Source of the DNA: Citrobacter sp. R56
GTDB taxonomy: Bacteria > Pseudomonadota > Gammaproteobacteria > Enterobacterales > Enterobacteriaceae
Assembly (NCBI RefSeq): GCF_016811995.1
Contig: NZ_CP069159.1
Coordinates: 62,001 to 126,000, forward strand
Length of the DNA: 64,000 nt
Reading direction: 5' to 3'
The notes beneath the pieces are model-generated. The model was given only the letters and a program-made list of their open reading frames with translations. It made no database searches and had not been told where the DNA came from. Each line of letters starts with the position of its first letter. Within the stretch, counting starts at the first letter, position 1. A program made the position numbers and the translations under genes. Shown piece by piece: positions 43,906 to 53,552 of this stretch.

Positions 43906-44727
43906 ATGCCGTGTGAAGAACTGGATATCGTCTGGAACAATATTAAAGCCGAAGCCCGTCAACTTGCGGACTGTGAGCCGATGCTGGCCAGTTTTTACCA
44001 CGCCACGCTACTCAAGCATGAGAATCTGGGCAGTGCGCTCAGTTATATGCTGGCGAATAAACTGGCTTCGCCCATCATGCCCGCGATAGCCATACGTGAA
44101 GTGGTGGAAGAAGCCTACGCGGCAGACCCGGAAATGATCGCCTCGGCGGCCTGCGATATTCAGGCGGTGCGCACTCGCGACCCGGCGGTCGATAAATACT
44201 CAACCCCGCTTTTGTACCTGAAGGGTTTTCATGCCCTGCAGGCGTACCGTATTGGCCACTGGCTGTGGAATGAAGGTCGGCGAGCGCTGGCGATTTTCCT
44301 ACAAAATCAGGTTTCAGTGAGCTTCCAGGTCGATATTCATCCGGCGGCAAAAATTGGCCGTGGGATTATGCTCGATCACGCCACCGGGATTGTGGTGGGT
44401 GAAACGGCAGTCATTGAAAACGATGTTTCCATCCTGCAATCCGTTACGCTGGGCGGTACCGGTAAATCGGGCGGCGACCGCCACCCGAAAATTCGTGAAG
44501 GCGTGATGATTGGCGCAGGGGCGAAAATCCTCGGCAATATTGAAGTCGGGCGCGGCGCCAAGATTGGCGCAGGTTCCGTCGTATTGCAGCCTGTTCCGCC
44601 GCACACCACCGCCGCGGGCGTTCCGGCACGTATTGTCGGTAAACCTGACAGTGATAAGCCGTCCATGGATATGGATCAGCATTTCAATGGGATACACCAT
44701 ACGTTTGAGTTCGGCGACGGTATCTGA
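43906..44727 (+). CDS. cysE: Serine O-acetyltransferase
   Basis: A 273-residue enzyme forming O-acetylserine from serine and acetyl-CoA, the committed step of cysteine synthesis, feedback-inhibited by cysteine. An N-terminal helical domain (1 to about 140) is followed by a left-handed beta-helix of hexapeptide repeats. The catalytic region DHATGIVVGETA, with its His, lies near residue 157. The C-terminal tail that binds CysK ends in Ile (EFGDGI), as required for the cysteine synthase complex. Confidence 0.98.
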   Translation: MPCEELDIVWNNIKAEARQLADCEPMLASFYHATLLKHENLGSALSYMLANKLASPIMPAIAIREVVEEAYAADPEMIASAACDIQAVRTRDPAVDKYSTPLLYLKGFHALQAYRIGHWLWNEGRRALAIFLQNQVSVSFQVDIHPAAKIGRGIMLDHATGIVVGETAVIENDVSILQSVTLGGTGKSGGDRHPKIREGVMIGAGAKILGNIEVGRGAKIGAGSVVLQPVPPHTTAAGVPARIVGKPDSDKPSMDMDQHFNGIHHTFEFGDGI

Positions 44728-44854
44728 TTTTCGGGCTATCTTACTTGTCATCCTGAACCCGGGCTGTGCTCGCCATCCTCACGTACTGCGTGTACGCTCC
44801 GGTGGCTGCGCGCAGTCCGTGTCCAATCTGACTGCGCCGATAACGCCCGAAAAA
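44728..44854. repeat. Candidate intergenic repeat element bounded by inverted ends
   Basis: A roughly 127 bp non-coding stretch is bounded by exact 9-base inverted ends (TTTTCGGGC at 44728-44736, GCCCGAAAA at 44845-44853). It contains inner complementary pairs such as CGTAC/GTACG (44782-44796). It lies between the stops of convergent cysE and trmL. The structure suggests a dispersed enterobacterial repeat; copy number cannot be seen from this window. Confidence 0.5.
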
Positions 44855-44876
44855 TAAATGGCAAATGCGTTCACAG

Positions 44877-44905
44877 GTCGGATAAGGCGTCAGCCGCCAT
44901 CCGAC
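44877..44905. repeat. REP-like palindrome between cysE and trmL
   Basis: GTCGGAT (44877-44883) pairs with ATCCGAC (44899-44905), with an inner GGCG/CGCC stem. It has the GCC/GGAT-type core and position (between convergent genes) of REP elements, and probably protects or ends both transcripts. Confidence 0.75.
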
Positions 44906-44910
44906 AAAAA

Positions 44911-45384
44911 TCAACTACGCAATACCGCCCCTGGATACCCCAACTGTCTCCACGCTTCATACACCACCACCGACACGGCATTTGACAGGTTCATACTGCG
45001 GCTGTCCGGCATCATTGGAATGCGAATTTTTTGTTCAGCGGGTAGGGTATCAAGAATGCTGGCTGGCAGACCTCGTGTTTCCGGGCCAAACATCAAATAA
45101 TCGCCATCCTGATAGCTGGCTGCGCTGTGCGCCGGTGTGCCTTTAGTGGTCAGTGCAAACAGGCGCTGTGGATTTTCCGCTGCCACAAAAGCGTCGTAAT
45201 CGTGGTGGCGTTTTACCGCGGCGAACTCATGATAATCCAGACCTGCGCGGCGCAAGCGCTTGTCGTCCCAGGTGAACCCCATCGGTTCAATAATGTGCAG
45301 ACGAAAGCCGGTATTGGCGCAAAGACGAATGATGTTGCCCGTATTTGGCGGGATTTCTGGTTCGAATAGAACGATGTTTAGCAT
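44911..45384 (-). CDS. trmL: tRNA (cytidine/uridine-34) 2'-O-methyltransferase TrmL
   Basis: A 157-residue minimal SPOUT methyltransferase (YibK) that methylates the wobble ribose of tRNA-Leu isoacceptors. The knot motifs are visible: [19 protein letters not shown] at the start, [11 protein letters not shown] near residue 95 and [16 protein letters not shown] near 117. The ribosome binding site GGGGG immediately before the ATG is part of a stable hairpin (45386-45410), which may restrain translation. Confidence 0.97.
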   Translation of the reverse strand: MLNIVLFEPEIPPNTGNIIRLCANTGFRLHIIEPMGFTWDDKRLRRAGLDYHEFAAVKRHHDYDAFVAAENPQRLFALTTKGTPAHSAASYQDGDYLMFGPETRGLPASILDTLPAEQKIRIPMMPDSRSMNLSNAVSVVVYEAWRQLGYPGAVLRS

Positions 45385-45385
45385 A

Positions 45386-45410
45386 CTGCCCCCTTGAGTG
45401 CGGGGGGCAG
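45386..45410 (-). promoter_or_regulatory. Hairpin covering the trmL ribosome binding site
   Basis: CTGCCCCC (45386-45393) is fully complementary to 45403-45410, giving an 8-bp GC-rich stem that ends one base before the trmL ATG. In the minus-strand mRNA the GGGGG Shine-Dalgarno sequence is the 3' arm. It also follows the upstream MFS gene and could double as its 3' hairpin. Confidence 0.6.
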
Positions 45411-45430
45411 AATAGCAGAAATCACGAGTA

Positions 45431-46771
45431 TTATGCGACGGTCAGGCGTTGTAGCTTGTAGCGTTGCAACTTATAAAGCGTGGCGGCGGCGGCCACGAGC
45501 GCCGGCAGGCTGAGAAACATCAGAATACTGTCGGCCTGCCATTGCAGAGAGAGTAACTGAGCGCTGGTCATGGTCCCAGCCACGCCGCCAAAGCGTCCGA
45601 CCCCCTGCATCCATGCGATACCCGTTGCGCGGCAGTGGGTAGGATAGAACGTTGCTGCCAGTGTCTGCAGACCGGATTGCGCGCCATTCATGGTGATCCC
45701 CATCAGGAAGATCAGCGCGCCAAACAGGATGATGTGGTTGTTTTCAAACCCGAGCGCAAGGGCGAACAGCATGGTCAGGATAAAACCGGTGGTGACCACT
45801 TTGTGCGCTTCCCAGCGGTCCATCATCCAGCCTGCCAACAGGATCCCTGCCGTACCGCCGAAGGTGAACAGCGAGGTGAGCCACGCCGATTCCGCGAGAG
45901 GGTAACCCATTCCCAGCATCAGCGTCGGCATCCAGCTCAGTAACACGTAGTAGATAACCAGCCCCATAAAGTAGGTCGTCCAGAGCATCAGCGTACCGGG
46001 TAACCAGGGCATGCTGAACAGTTGCGCCACGCTGCCCTTTTTGTCTGCAGTGCGTTCTTCATCCAGATAAAACTGGGTGACCTGCTCAAGATTGCCCGTG
46101 ATGAAACGCTGGGCGACACGTCTGATTTGCGCGATGTCTTTACCACGATGTACCAGGTATTTGACCGACTCCGGCAGGAATAGCACCAGTAATACGGTTA
46201 AGACCAGCGGGGCGATCGCACCCGCCAGCAGCACGCTGTGCCAGCCGTAGTTGGGGATAAGCCAGGAAGAGATTGCCCCGCCGCCCGCCGCGCCGAGAGG
46301 AAAACCGCAGTACATAGCGTTAATCGTCATCGAACGGCAACGCTTTGGCGCAAATTCTGACACTAACGTAATGGCGTTAGGCATTGCGGCACCCAGTCCG
46401 AGCCCGGTGAGGAACCGCCAGAGCGTCAGCATATTCAGCGATTGCGCATACGCGGTGCCCAGACTGGCAAGGCCAAAAAACAGACAGGAAAAGACCAGCA
46501 CGCGCTTACGCCCCATGCGATCTGATATTGGCCCGGCAACCAGCGCCCCGAGCGACAACCCCAACAGCGCAGCGCTTAATACCGGCCCGAGATCCTGCTT
46601 CTGAATCCCCCAGTCGGCAGAGAGCGTGGGCGCAATATAGCCCATCGCCGCCGTATCGAATCCGTCGATGGCCAGAACCAGAAATCCCAATACGATAATC
46701 ACCCAGTGAAAGCGCGAAAAAGGAGTGTCATCTATCGCCTGCTGGATATTCACTTTGCCGGAATACACCAT
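45431..46771 (-). CDS. MFS transporter, aromatic acid:H+ symporter family
   Basis: A 446-residue, 12-segment major facilitator. The first membrane segment holds [10 protein letters not shown], and the loop between segments 2 and 3 has the family motif [11 protein letters not shown]. The pattern fits the AAHS group that includes PcaK, MhpT and BenK, which import aromatic or related organic acids; the actual substrate is unknown. The frame starts at 46861, but the ATG at 46769-46771 follows CGAGGG at a good distance. E. coli K-12 has no gene here. The lldPRD operon ends at its own terminator upstream, so this gene appears to be transcribed separately. The C-terminus repeats YKLQR twice. Confidence 0.88.
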   Translation of the reverse strand: MVYSGKVNIQQAIDDTPFSRFHWVIIVLGFLVLAIDGFDTAAMGYIAPTLSADWGIQKQDLGPVLSAALLGLSLGALVAGPISDRMGRKRVLVFSCLFFGLASLGTAYAQSLNMLTLWRFLTGLGLGAAMPNAITLVSEFAPKRCRSMTINAMYCGFPLGAAGGGAISSWLIPNYGWHSVLLAGAIAPLVLTVLLVLFLPESVKYLVHRGKDIAQIRRVAQRFITGNLEQVTQFYLDEERTADKKGSVAQLFSMPWLPGTLMLWTTYFMGLVIYYVLLSWMPTLMLGMGYPLAESAWLTSLFTFGGTAGILLAGWMMDRWEAHKVVTTGFILTMLFALALGFENNHIILFGALIFLMGITMNGAQSGLQTLAATFYPTHCRATGIAWMQGVGRFGGVAGTMTSAQLLSLQWQADSILMFLSLPALVAAAATLYKLQRYKLQRLTVA

Positions 46772-46824
46772 GTAACCCTCGCCCGTTGTGATGTTGGATA
46801 TGTGTGAATTGCTCTTGTATTTGC

Positions 46825-46836
46825 TTGTATATACAT
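46825..46836. promoter_or_regulatory. Operator-like palindrome upstream of the MFS gene
   Basis: TTGTATATACAT is a near-perfect inverted repeat 54 bp before the MFS start, with a related half site CTTGTATTTG just downstream on its left. A TTGACA hexamer (minus strand, 46856-46861) lies further upstream. GntR-type regulators often bind TTGTATATACAA-like sites; no cognate regulator other than LldR is encoded nearby. Confidence 0.4.
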
Positions 46837-46900
46837 TTGCGATCGCACAAAAAATTGTCAAATTAATTTGGTGTAAATGTTAACCAATCGTTATTTTTGA

Positions 46901-46937
46901 ATTAAAAATGGCCGGACTGAAAATCAGACCGGCCATT
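46901..46937 (-). terminator. lldPRD terminator
   Basis: On the minus strand a 9-bp AATGGCCGG/CCGGCCATT stem, extended by CTGA/TCAG, is followed by a TTTTTAAT tract 31 bases after the lldD stop. This ends the lactate operon before the MFS gene. Confidence 0.85.
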
Positions 46938-46968
46938 CGGAAACAGAGGATGTTAAGAGGGGATTGAG

Positions 46969-48159
46969 TTACGCGGCGTCACCACGGGTCAGTGACGTCA
47001 GCGCGGCAGGCAGGCTTTTTCCGAGCTCCTGCACCAGAGAATCGCGGCTGATTTCGCTAATCGTTTTCGCGCCGGTCAGCGTCATTGCCACTTTCATCTC
47101 TTTTTCGATCAGATTCAGTAAATTGGCCACGCCCGCTTGTCCTGCCGTCGCCAGCGCGTAAAGGTAAGCACGTCCCAGCAGCACGGTATCAGCCCCCAGA
47201 GCGACCATACGTACGACGTCCAGCCCGTTACGGATACCGCTGTCGGCCAGAATAGCGATATCGCCTTTAACGGCATCGGCAATGGCGGGCAGGGCGCGCG
47301 CGGAGGAGAGCACGCCATCGAGCTGACGACCGCCGTGGTTAGACACCACGATACCATCGGCACCGAAGCGCACCGCGTCGCGGGCATCTTCAGGATCGAG
47401 GATCCCTTTGATCACCATCGGGCCGTCCCAGAACTCACGGATCCACTCGAGGTCTTTCCAGGAGATAGAGGGATCGAAGTTGTTCGCCAGCCAGCCAATG
47501 TAATCTTCCAGCCCGGTCGGTTTGCCCAGATAGGTGGAAATGTTACCTAAATCGTGAGGGCGACCGTTCAGGCCGACGTCCCACGCCCATTGCGGATGGG
47601 TTACTGCCTGCCAGTAGCGGCGCAGTGCGGCATTCGGGCCGCTCATGCCTGAGTGAGCGTCACGGTAGCGTGCCCCCGGCGTTGGCATATCGACGGTAAA
47701 GACGAGGGTTGAGCAGCCTGCTGCCTTCGCGCGTTCCAGCGCGTTGCGCATAAAGCCACGGTCGCGCAGCACGTAAAGCTGAAACCACATCGGACGTTTG
47801 ATGGTCGGCGCCACTTCTTCAATCGGGCAGACGGAAACGGTGGAAAGCGTAAACGGAATGCCGTGGGCATCAGCGGCGGCGGCGGCCTGCACTTCGCCGC
47901 GACGGGCGTACATACCACACAACCCAACCGGGGCTAAGGCAACCGGCATCGACAGCTTTTCATTAAACAGTGTGGTTTCCAGGCTTAAGTCAGACATGTT
48001 TTTCAGGACTCGCTGGCGAAGTGCCACCTCAGACAAATCTTCCACGTTGCGGCGCAGGGTGTGTTCCGCGTAGGCGCCGCCGTCAATATAGTGGAACAAG
48101 AAGGGGGGCAGAATGCGCTGGGCTGCGGCGCGATAATCGCTGGCTGCTGAAATAATCAT
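46969..48159 (-). CDS. lldD: L-lactate dehydrogenase (quinone), LldD
   Basis: A 396-residue FMN-dependent alpha-hydroxyacid dehydrogenase on the inner membrane that oxidises L-lactate to pyruvate and passes electrons to the quinone pool. The catalytic His and FMN contacts are in [10 protein letters not shown] near residue 274, and the [11 protein letters not shown] phosphate-binding strand follows near 306. Third gene of lldP-lldR-lldD; it overlaps the lldR stop by 4 bases. Confidence 0.98.
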   Translation of the reverse strand: MIISAASDYRAAAQRILPPFLFHYIDGGAYAEHTLRRNVEDLSEVALRQRVLKNMSDLSLETTLFNEKLSMPVALAPVGLCGMYARRGEVQAAAAADAHGIPFTLSTVSVCPIEEVAPTIKRPMWFQLYVLRDRGFMRNALERAKAAGCSTLVFTVDMPTPGARYRDAHSGMSGPNAALRRYWQAVTHPQWAWDVGLNGRPHDLGNISTYLGKPTGLEDYIGWLANNFDPSISWKDLEWIREFWDGPMVIKGILDPEDARDAVRFGADGIVVSNHGGRQLDGVLSSARALPAIADAVKGDIAILADSGIRNGLDVVRMVALGADTVLLGRAYLYALATAGQAGVANLLNLIEKEMKVAMTLTGAKTISEISRDSLVQELGKSLPAALTSLTRGDAA

Positions 48160-48932
48160 GCTTTGTTCTCCCTGGAAATATCATTATGGTCTCCGGGCAG
48201 GCGGGTGATTCGCGCCTGGCGGGCCTGGTCTTCATCAAATCGTTTAATCGTGGTGTGGACAAAACCTAAGTGGGCCATCATCGCCTGACGAGCGCCTTCC
48301 GCGTCGCCTGCCACAATGGCGTCGAGAATGGCCTGATGCTGCTCTGTCAGACGAGCAAACACTGGCGGAACCAGATACATACGCTGGCGGCTCTGTTTCA
48401 CCGAAGAGTGCAGTACATCGAAGAAACCTCGCATGGTCTGCAGCAGCACCACGTTGTGTGAGGCTTCGGCAATGGCGAGATGAAAGCGAACATCCGCCTG
48501 TGAGGCGATATCCGGGTCTTCACTCAGCGTGGCTTCAAAGCAGAGCTTAATTTTTTCTTTATCGATCTCAGTGGCGCGCATCGCGGCGTGCCAGGCGGTA
48601 CTGGCCTCGATAGCGTGGCGGGCTTCCAGGATATCAAAACTGTAATCCGGGTCGTCTGCCATCAGGGTCTTCAGTGGCTGAACGATATTTTGTTCAGACC
48701 AGGATTCATGCTGCCAGCGGACAAATGTCCCACCGCCGCGACGGCTCAGCAGCACGCCCTCGCTCACCAGTTTTGCCAGCGCCTCGCGCAATGAATTGCG
48801 CGACACGCCAAGCTGTACGGCCAGCTGGCGCTCAGCGGGCAATTTCATGCCTGCTTCCAGCTGTTGTTCTTCAATCAGCGCCCGCACACGAGAAGCAACC
48901 TCGTCCGACAGGCGTCTGGGCATCACAATCAT
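48156..48932 (-). CDS. lldR: GntR-family regulator of the lactate operon, LldR
   Basis: A 258-residue FadR-subfamily repressor/activator that responds to L-lactate. An N-terminal winged helix (about 8-75, with [19 protein letters not shown]) is followed by an all-helical FCD ligand domain carrying the metal-binding Asp/His set. It is the middle gene of the operon it controls and overlaps both neighbours by 4 bases. Two matching operators flank the lldP promoter. Confidence 0.97.
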   Translation of the reverse strand: MIVMPRRLSDEVASRVRALIEEQQLEAGMKLPAERQLAVQLGVSRNSLREALAKLVSEGVLLSRRGGGTFVRWQHESWSEQNIVQPLKTLMADDPDYSFDILEARHAIEASTAWHAAMRATEIDKEKIKLCFEATLSEDPDIASQADVRFHLAIAEASHNVVLLQTMRGFFDVLHSSVKQSRQRMYLVPPVFARLTEQHQAILDAIVAGDAEGARQAMMAHLGFVHTTIKRFDEDQARQARITRLPGDHNDISRENKA

Positions 48933-50584
48933 GGAATCATCCAGGTCAGGACATAGGCCTGAAGCGTGGTGATCACGCCCACCATACAGGTGAAAATCAG
49001 GCTGTGTTTAACGGTAAAACGGAACAGGTCTGACTCTTTGCCGACCAGCCCGACCGCCGCACAGGCGATGGCGATGGACTGCGGCGAAATCATCTTGCCG
49101 GTAACGCCACCGGTGGTATTGGCGGCCACCATCAGCACATCAGAGACGCCGATTTGCTGAGCGGCAGTCGCCTGTAGAGCGGCAAACAACGCGTTCGAAG
49201 AGGTATCTGATCCGGTCAGGAATACCCCCAGCCAACCAAGGAACGGTGAGAAGAAGGTAAAAGCGCTGCCCGTGTGTGCCAGTGCCAATGCCAGCGTCGA
49301 GGAAAGACCGGAATAGTTAGAGATAAAGGCGAACGCCAGCACCATCCCGATGGAGTAAATCGGCAGCGCCAGATCTTTCAGGGTACTGCCGAAAGTCTGG
49401 ATGGCGGCAGACGGCTTCATTTTCAGCCAGACGACTGACAGCAATGCGGCAAACAGAATGGCGGTACCGGTGGCCGAGAACCAGTCGAACTTGTAGACCG
49501 CAGCGTAGGCGGTGGCTTCGTGGACCACCGGCGGCATACGGGCGACCAGTTTGTCGAGATATGGAACCGGAATGTTAACCACCCAGTGGTACATTGCGCC
49601 ACCCGGCGCAAACAGCGCCTTAAACGGTGGGATACTCCAGAGAGTCACGGTCGCCGTCAGGAACAGGAACGGTGACCAGGCGCGAACCACTTGCCCCGCG
49701 GTGTAGTTTGTACGGGCCAGGGTCTGATCAACCTGTGACGCGCCCATATCGCCAAAGCGGAAGATGCGTACCGGCTGCCAGCGTTTCAGGAACAGGGTCA
49801 GACACACCAGAGAAACCAGTGACGAGATGATGTCAGGCAGCTCCGGTCCAATAAAGTTAGAGCTCAGATACTGGGCGATGGCAAACGAACCGCCAGCCAC
49901 CATGACTGCTGGCCAGGTTTCCTTCACGCCGCGCCAGCCGTCCATAATCGCCATGATCCAGAACAGAACGATAATCGTCAGGAACGGCAGTTGACGGCCC
50001 ACCATCTGGCCTATTTCAAAGCTGTCCAGCCCGGTGACCTGACCGGCAACCAGAATAGGGATACCCATTGCGCCAAACGCCACAGGCGCGGTGTTCACTA
50101 TCAGGCACAGTCCCGCTGCGTACAGCGGATTAAAACCCAGGCCGACAAGCAGCGCGGCGGTAATCGCTACCGGAGCGCCAAAACCTGCCGCCCCCTCAAG
50201 GAATGCGCCGAAGCAGAACCCGACAATCAGCATCTGCAAGCGCTGGTCAGGGGAGATCGACAATATCGATGATCGGATGATGTCGAACTGGCCTGTTTTC
50301 ACGGAGATTTTATAGACGAATACTGCGGCAATAATTATCCAGGCTATCGGCCACAGGCCGTAGAAGAAGCCGTATACCACAGAGGCCAGCGCATGATCGA
50401 CAGGCATTTTGTAGAACAGCAGCGCCACGGTTAGCGCAATAACCACCGTCCACGAGGCGGCAACATAGCCTTTCAGCTTGAGCTTAATCAGCGCGAAGAA
50501 AAAGAACAGAATGGGGAGCGATGCTACCAGACTGGAAAGCCAGATATTCCCAGCCGGATCGTAGTTTTGTTGCCAGAGATTCAT
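48929..50584 (-). CDS. lldP: L-lactate permease LldP
   Basis: A 551-residue LctP-family inner-membrane symporter for L-lactate, D-lactate and glycolate with H+. About 14 hydrophobic segments are visible, with the family stretches [16 protein letters not shown] near residue 135 and [15 protein letters not shown] near 497. I used the ATG at 50582-50584 (MNLWQQNYD); nine further upstream codons are open but not conserved. First gene of lldPRD. Confidence 0.97.
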   Translation of the reverse strand: MNLWQQNYDPAGNIWLSSLVASLPILFFFFALIKLKLKGYVAASWTVVIALTVALLFYKMPVDHALASVVYGFFYGLWPIAWIIIAAVFVYKISVKTGQFDIIRSSILSISPDQRLQMLIVGFCFGAFLEGAAGFGAPVAITAALLVGLGFNPLYAAGLCLIVNTAPVAFGAMGIPILVAGQVTGLDSFEIGQMVGRQLPFLTIIVLFWIMAIMDGWRGVKETWPAVMVAGGSFAIAQYLSSNFIGPELPDIISSLVSLVCLTLFLKRWQPVRIFRFGDMGASQVDQTLARTNYTAGQVVRAWSPFLFLTATVTLWSIPPFKALFAPGGAMYHWVVNIPVPYLDKLVARMPPVVHEATAYAAVYKFDWFSATGTAILFAALLSVVWLKMKPSAAIQTFGSTLKDLALPIYSIGMVLAFAFISNYSGLSSTLALALAHTGSAFTFFSPFLGWLGVFLTGSDTSSNALFAALQATAAQQIGVSDVLMVAANTTGGVTGKMISPQSIAIACAAVGLVGKESDLFRFTVKHSLIFTCMVGVITTLQAYVLTWMIP

Positions 50585-50656
50585 TGCAGGTCTCCTGAGG
50601 GCCACGCACACAATGCAATGAGTCTGTGCTCATCTCTAAGTCACATTCTGTGTAAA

Positions 50657-50671
50657 AGTGGTCCTGCCAAT
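50657..50671. promoter_or_regulatory. LldR operator O2 (promoter-proximal)
   Basis: AGTGGTCCTGCCAAT keeps the TGGT-N4-CCAA shape of the LldR site, with one half imperfect. It lies 73 bp upstream of the lldP start and 126 bp from the second site. In E. coli the two operators sit at about -105 and +22 of the promoter, the same separation. Confidence 0.7.
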
Positions 50672-50782
50672 ATTGTTGTGTAGGGATAATGACAATGAAT
50701 GGTTAACTGAATGTTATTTATTGGCAACGTTAGTGTAATGAAATTTTGGGGAAGTGTGAACCACTGAGCGGATTGGGCGGGA

Positions 50783-50797
50783 ATTGGTAGGGCCAAT
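50783..50797. promoter_or_regulatory. LldR operator O1 (upstream)
   Basis: ATTGGTAGGGCCAAT matches the E. coli LldR operator (ATTGGCCCTACCAAT on the other strand). With the site at 50657 it would allow looping across the lldP promoter. Confidence 0.8.
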
Positions 50798-50804
50798 CGG
50801 AGGG

Positions 50805-50831
50805 GCCGGGTAAGCATGGCTGCTACCCGGC
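50805..50831. terminator. Hairpin downstream of yibL
   Basis: GCCGGGTA (50805-50812) pairs with TACCCGGC (50824-50831), with further pairing in the loop. It lies 6 bases beyond the yibL stop. There is no T tract, so it may be a REP-like 3' structure rather than a strict terminator. Confidence 0.45.
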
Positions 50832-50837
50832 TGAAGA

Positions 50838-51200
50838 TCAGAATTCGGTCTTCGCGAAACCGGTCATCTCTTGCAGGTCCATTTCGCGACCTAACGCTGT
50901 CATCGGGTGTACGACCACCAGACCACGGACGCTTTTCTTCAGTTTGCCCATGTCAGCTTGTTCTTTTTTGGTAATCGCACGACGAAATGGCAGGTTCATC
51001 AATTTCTGTGCTTCTTTACTCAGCTTTTGGCTGTGAACGTCGCGCAGACGCGCAATTTCAGCTTCCAGGGTTGTTTTTTCTTGTTCCAGTTCGGCGTACT
51101 TCTCGGCGCCCTCGACCAGGGAGAGATCGGCCTGCTGGTGGCGGATGGCATCCAGGCGATCGCTGAGGCGTTTAATTTCGTTTTTTTCAATTTCTTTCAT
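50838..51200 (-). CDS. yibL: YibL, ribosome-associated protein
   Basis: A 120-residue charged protein with an N-terminal coiled coil (about 1-55, rich in Glu, Lys and Leu) and a basic C-terminal half. It matches E. coli YibL (DUF2810) over its full length. The E. coli protein was found associated with ribosomal subunits; its function is not known. It stands alone, upstream of the lld promoter region on the same strand. Confidence 0.95.
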   Translation of the reverse strand: MKEIEKNEIKRLSDRLDAIRHQQADLSLVEGAEKYAELEQEKTTLEAEIARLRDVHSQKLSKEAQKLMNLPFRRAITKKEQADMGKLKKSVRGLVVVHPMTALGREMDLQEMTGFAKTEF

Positions 51201-51489
51201 GGGATAGCTTCTGATGGAAATAGGATGAATATCTTATAGTATGCCCGCAGAGCGGTATTATTCACAACTAATGGGATAAAAATAATGAAACATGGTAAGT
51301 ATTACGATGCTAATTATTTTTTGTAGTGGACTGATTAAATAAGATTTTTAGATTAAAAGGGGAGGATGTGAAGATTAATTAATCGGTTTACGATTAAGCA
51401 CGTTTTCCTCAATCTCATTATTCATCTGATCCTAAACTGCAATAGGCAACCGCGTCTTTGAAACGTGGAGAATTCATGGAGGGTTTATC
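51201..51489. other. yibL/yibT divergent intergenic region
   Basis: This 289 bp AT-rich region separates the divergent genes yibL and yibT and should hold both promoters. I found no convincing operator, hairpin or conserved small frame in it. Confidence 0.5.
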
Positions 51490-51699
51490 ATGGGAAAAAT
51501 CGGTGAGAATGCATCAGTTCTTATTGATAAGACTGTAGATTTCATGGCTTCAAGTCAGGCTTTCCGGGAATATCTGAATAAAACGCCGCCGCGTAATGTT
51601 GTCCCTACTGAGATACCGCAAGCGAATGTGGAGATGTATCTGCAGCGGCTGGAATATTATCGGCAGATATACAGGCCAAAGCAGGACGAAAATCAGTAG
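51490..51699 (+). CDS. yibT: YibT, small conserved protein of unknown function
   Basis: A 69-residue soluble protein matching E. coli YibT. The ATG at 51490 follows a ribosome binding site (GGAGGG) 7 bases upstream. No domain of known function, signal peptide or membrane segment is visible; the C-terminal half is amphipathic helical and ends in a charged tail. It is convergent with mtlR, 12 bp apart. Confidence 0.9.
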   Translation: MGKIGENASVLIDKTVDFMASSQAFREYLNKTPPRNVVPTEIPQANVEMYLQRLEYYRQIYRPKQDENQ

Positions 51700-51711
51700 G
51701 TCTGCGCCGGG

Positions 51712-52299
51712 CTATTTCTGAAATGCTTTTTTTAAGCTGATTTTGGAAATCAGCTCGGTCAGAGAAAGCACCATGGTTGAGCGCACTGCTTGTTGGTAGC
51801 GCTGAATTTGCATGGCATACAAACTGGGGTCAGTGGTGTCGAAATGCGGCGGCGGCGGAAGCGCCATCACGCAGTGTAGCTCGCCAAATGGCCCGAGGAT
51901 TTCGTCGTCCGTAAATGCGTACTCACTGCCGTCGTGATTCAGCTCTTCACGCAGCGCCATCAATAGCTCAGCATCTTCATATTCCGGACGGCTGAGTACA
52001 CCTAAGCCATAGATGAGCTTCAGACGCACAGAAAGATCGCCCAGCGGTCCGTCGCCGTCGAGCAACGGTTCTACAGCATATTTCACCGCGTAATCGTCTT
52101 TGCGGAATACCTGGAGTACCAGAATATTCACCGCCTCGGTGAGTAGATCCACGGCGGTGATCAGGAAACTCCGTACGGTTTTGCCAGCATTCAGACGTTC
52201 AAGCACACGGTTTTCAAAGGCCTGGGTTTGTTCCATTATTGGCTGCATATCTGACAATCTATTATTCAGGCGCAGGATGCCCTGCGCCTGGTACGGCAT
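51712..52299 (-). CDS. mtlR: Mannitol operon repressor MtlR
   Basis: A 195-residue all-helical MtlR/YggD-family protein that represses mtl expression in E. coli. No classical DNA-binding motif is evident, and structural work on relatives questions direct DNA binding. Of the two adjacent Met codons I chose the second (52299), giving the E. coli length. The N-terminal 20 residues diverge while the rest is highly conserved. It starts 5 bp after mtlD. Confidence 0.95.
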   Translation of the reverse strand: MPYQAQGILRLNNRLSDMQPIMEQTQAFENRVLERLNAGKTVRSFLITAVDLLTEAVNILVLQVFRKDDYAVKYAVEPLLDGDGPLGDLSVRLKLIYGLGVLSRPEYEDAELLMALREELNHDGSEYAFTDDEILGPFGELHCVMALPPPPHFDTTDPSLYAMQIQRYQQAVRSTMVLSLTELISKISLKKAFQK

Positions 52300-52304
52300 C
52301 ATAA

Positions 52305-53450
52305 TTACTTTGCGTTATACGCGCTAACCGCCTCGGCAACGACATCGCTATTCGCATCCAGTCCGGAAACCTGTGCCAGCGCCGCCTGCGGGCCTTTCTC
52401 TTCAATCAGTGCAGCCAGTTCCTGAGCCTGTGGGTCTTCATCGCTGCGATAGTGCATCGCGCCGGCAATCCCTTTGACCAGATTGGCGTGCCCCAGCGCA
52501 TATTCCAGCGTTCCGAGCAGCGGTTTGATCAGACGATCGCCCGCGCTCAGTTTACGCAGCGGCTGACGTCCCACACGCTCAACGTCATCTTTCAGATACG
52601 GGTTTTCAAAGCGACCGAGGATTTTCTGAATGTATGCTGCGTGTTTATCCGCATCAAAGCCGTAGCGTTTGATCAGCACCGCGCCGCTCTCTTCCATCGC
52701 GCCTTTTACCACCGCACGGATTTTCTCATCGAGAATCGCGTCACGGATGGTCTGATGACCTGCCAATTTTCCGAGGTACGCGGTTATAGCATGCCCGGTG
52801 TTCAGCGTGAAGAGTTTACGTTCGACAAATGCCATCAGGTTATCAGTTAATTCCATACCTGGGATGTTCGGCAGTTCGCCTTTGAACTGGGTCTTGTCGA
52901 CAATCCATTCGCTGAAGGTTTCTACGGTCACTTCCAGCGGATCGTTGGTGGCCGAAGCCGAAGGCGGAACAATACGGTCTACAGCGGAATCCACAAAGCC
53001 CACATGCTGCTCAACCCAGGCTTTATCTTCCTCTGGCAGCGCATTCATCACATGGCCTTTCAGTTGGCTGGTGCCACGCACCATGTTTTCGCAGGCGATG
53101 ATATTCAGCGGGGTTTCGATGCCCTGCGCTTTGCGTTTCACCAGACCTTTGGCGACCGCCGGTGCAATACGCTCCAGCACCACCGGCCCAACCGCAGTGG
53201 TCACAATATCGACGTGCGCGATCAGATCAATGACCTCGTCACCAATGCTGCTTACGGCATTCACGTTAGAAACGGTTTCGACCTGCTCATTTTCACCCAC
53301 AACATGAACCTGATAGCTATGACGGGCATTCAGGGCGTCGAGCACCACCTGATTTACATCCGCGAAAGTCAGTTGTATCCCCGCGTCGGCCAGCAGTTTG
53401 CCGATAAAGCCACGACCGATATTACCTGCGCCAAAATGTAATGCTTTCAT
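52305..53450 (-). CDS. mtlD: Mannitol-1-phosphate 5-dehydrogenase
   Basis: A 381-residue NAD-dependent polyol dehydrogenase converting mannitol 1-phosphate to fructose 6-phosphate. The N-terminal [11 protein letters not shown] nucleotide motif begins at residue 7, and the catalytic helix segment carrying [17 protein letters not shown] lies near residue 225. The ATG at 53448-53450 is used; five upstream codons are open. It follows mtlA after a 143 bp gap full of inverted repeats. Confidence 0.97.
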   Translation of the reverse strand: MKALHFGAGNIGRGFIGKLLADAGIQLTFADVNQVVLDALNARHSYQVHVVGENEQVETVSNVNAVSSIGDEVIDLIAHVDIVTTAVGPVVLERIAPAVAKGLVKRKAQGIETPLNIIACENMVRGTSQLKGHVMNALPEEDKAWVEQHVGFVDSAVDRIVPPSASATNDPLEVTVETFSEWIVDKTQFKGELPNIPGMELTDNLMAFVERKLFTLNTGHAITAYLGKLAGHQTIRDAILDEKIRAVVKGAMEESGAVLIKRYGFDADKHAAYIQKILGRFENPYLKDDVERVGRQPLRKLSAGDRLIKPLLGTLEYALGHANLVKGIAGAMHYRSDEDPQAQELAALIEEKGPQAALAQVSGLDANSDVVAEAVSAYNAK

Positions 53451-53479
53451 AGTGTTAACCTTCATTAATGTTTTTACCC

Positions 53480-53546
53480 GAGAGGGCTGGGGTGAGGGAC
53501 TGCGAAACGTTCCCCCTCACCCAAACCCTCTCCCGTTACGGGAGAG
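53480..53546. repeat. Compound inverted repeat between mtlA and mtlD
   Basis: GAGAGGG...GGGTGAGGG (53480-53498) pairs with CCCTCACCC...CCCTCTC (53514-53532). The right arm also forms an alternative CTCTCCC/GGGAGAG hairpin (53528-53546). The two structures are mutually exclusive. The sequence type (CCCTCACCC..CCCTCTCCC) is common in enterobacterial intergenic repeats. Confidence 0.75.
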
Positions 53547-53552
53547 AGTAGG

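Noticed and set aside
51285-51326. A 13-residue mini-frame (MKHGKYYDANYFL) in the yibL-yibT gap
   Set aside because: No ribosome binding site is visible and so short a frame is expected by chance in AT-rich DNA.
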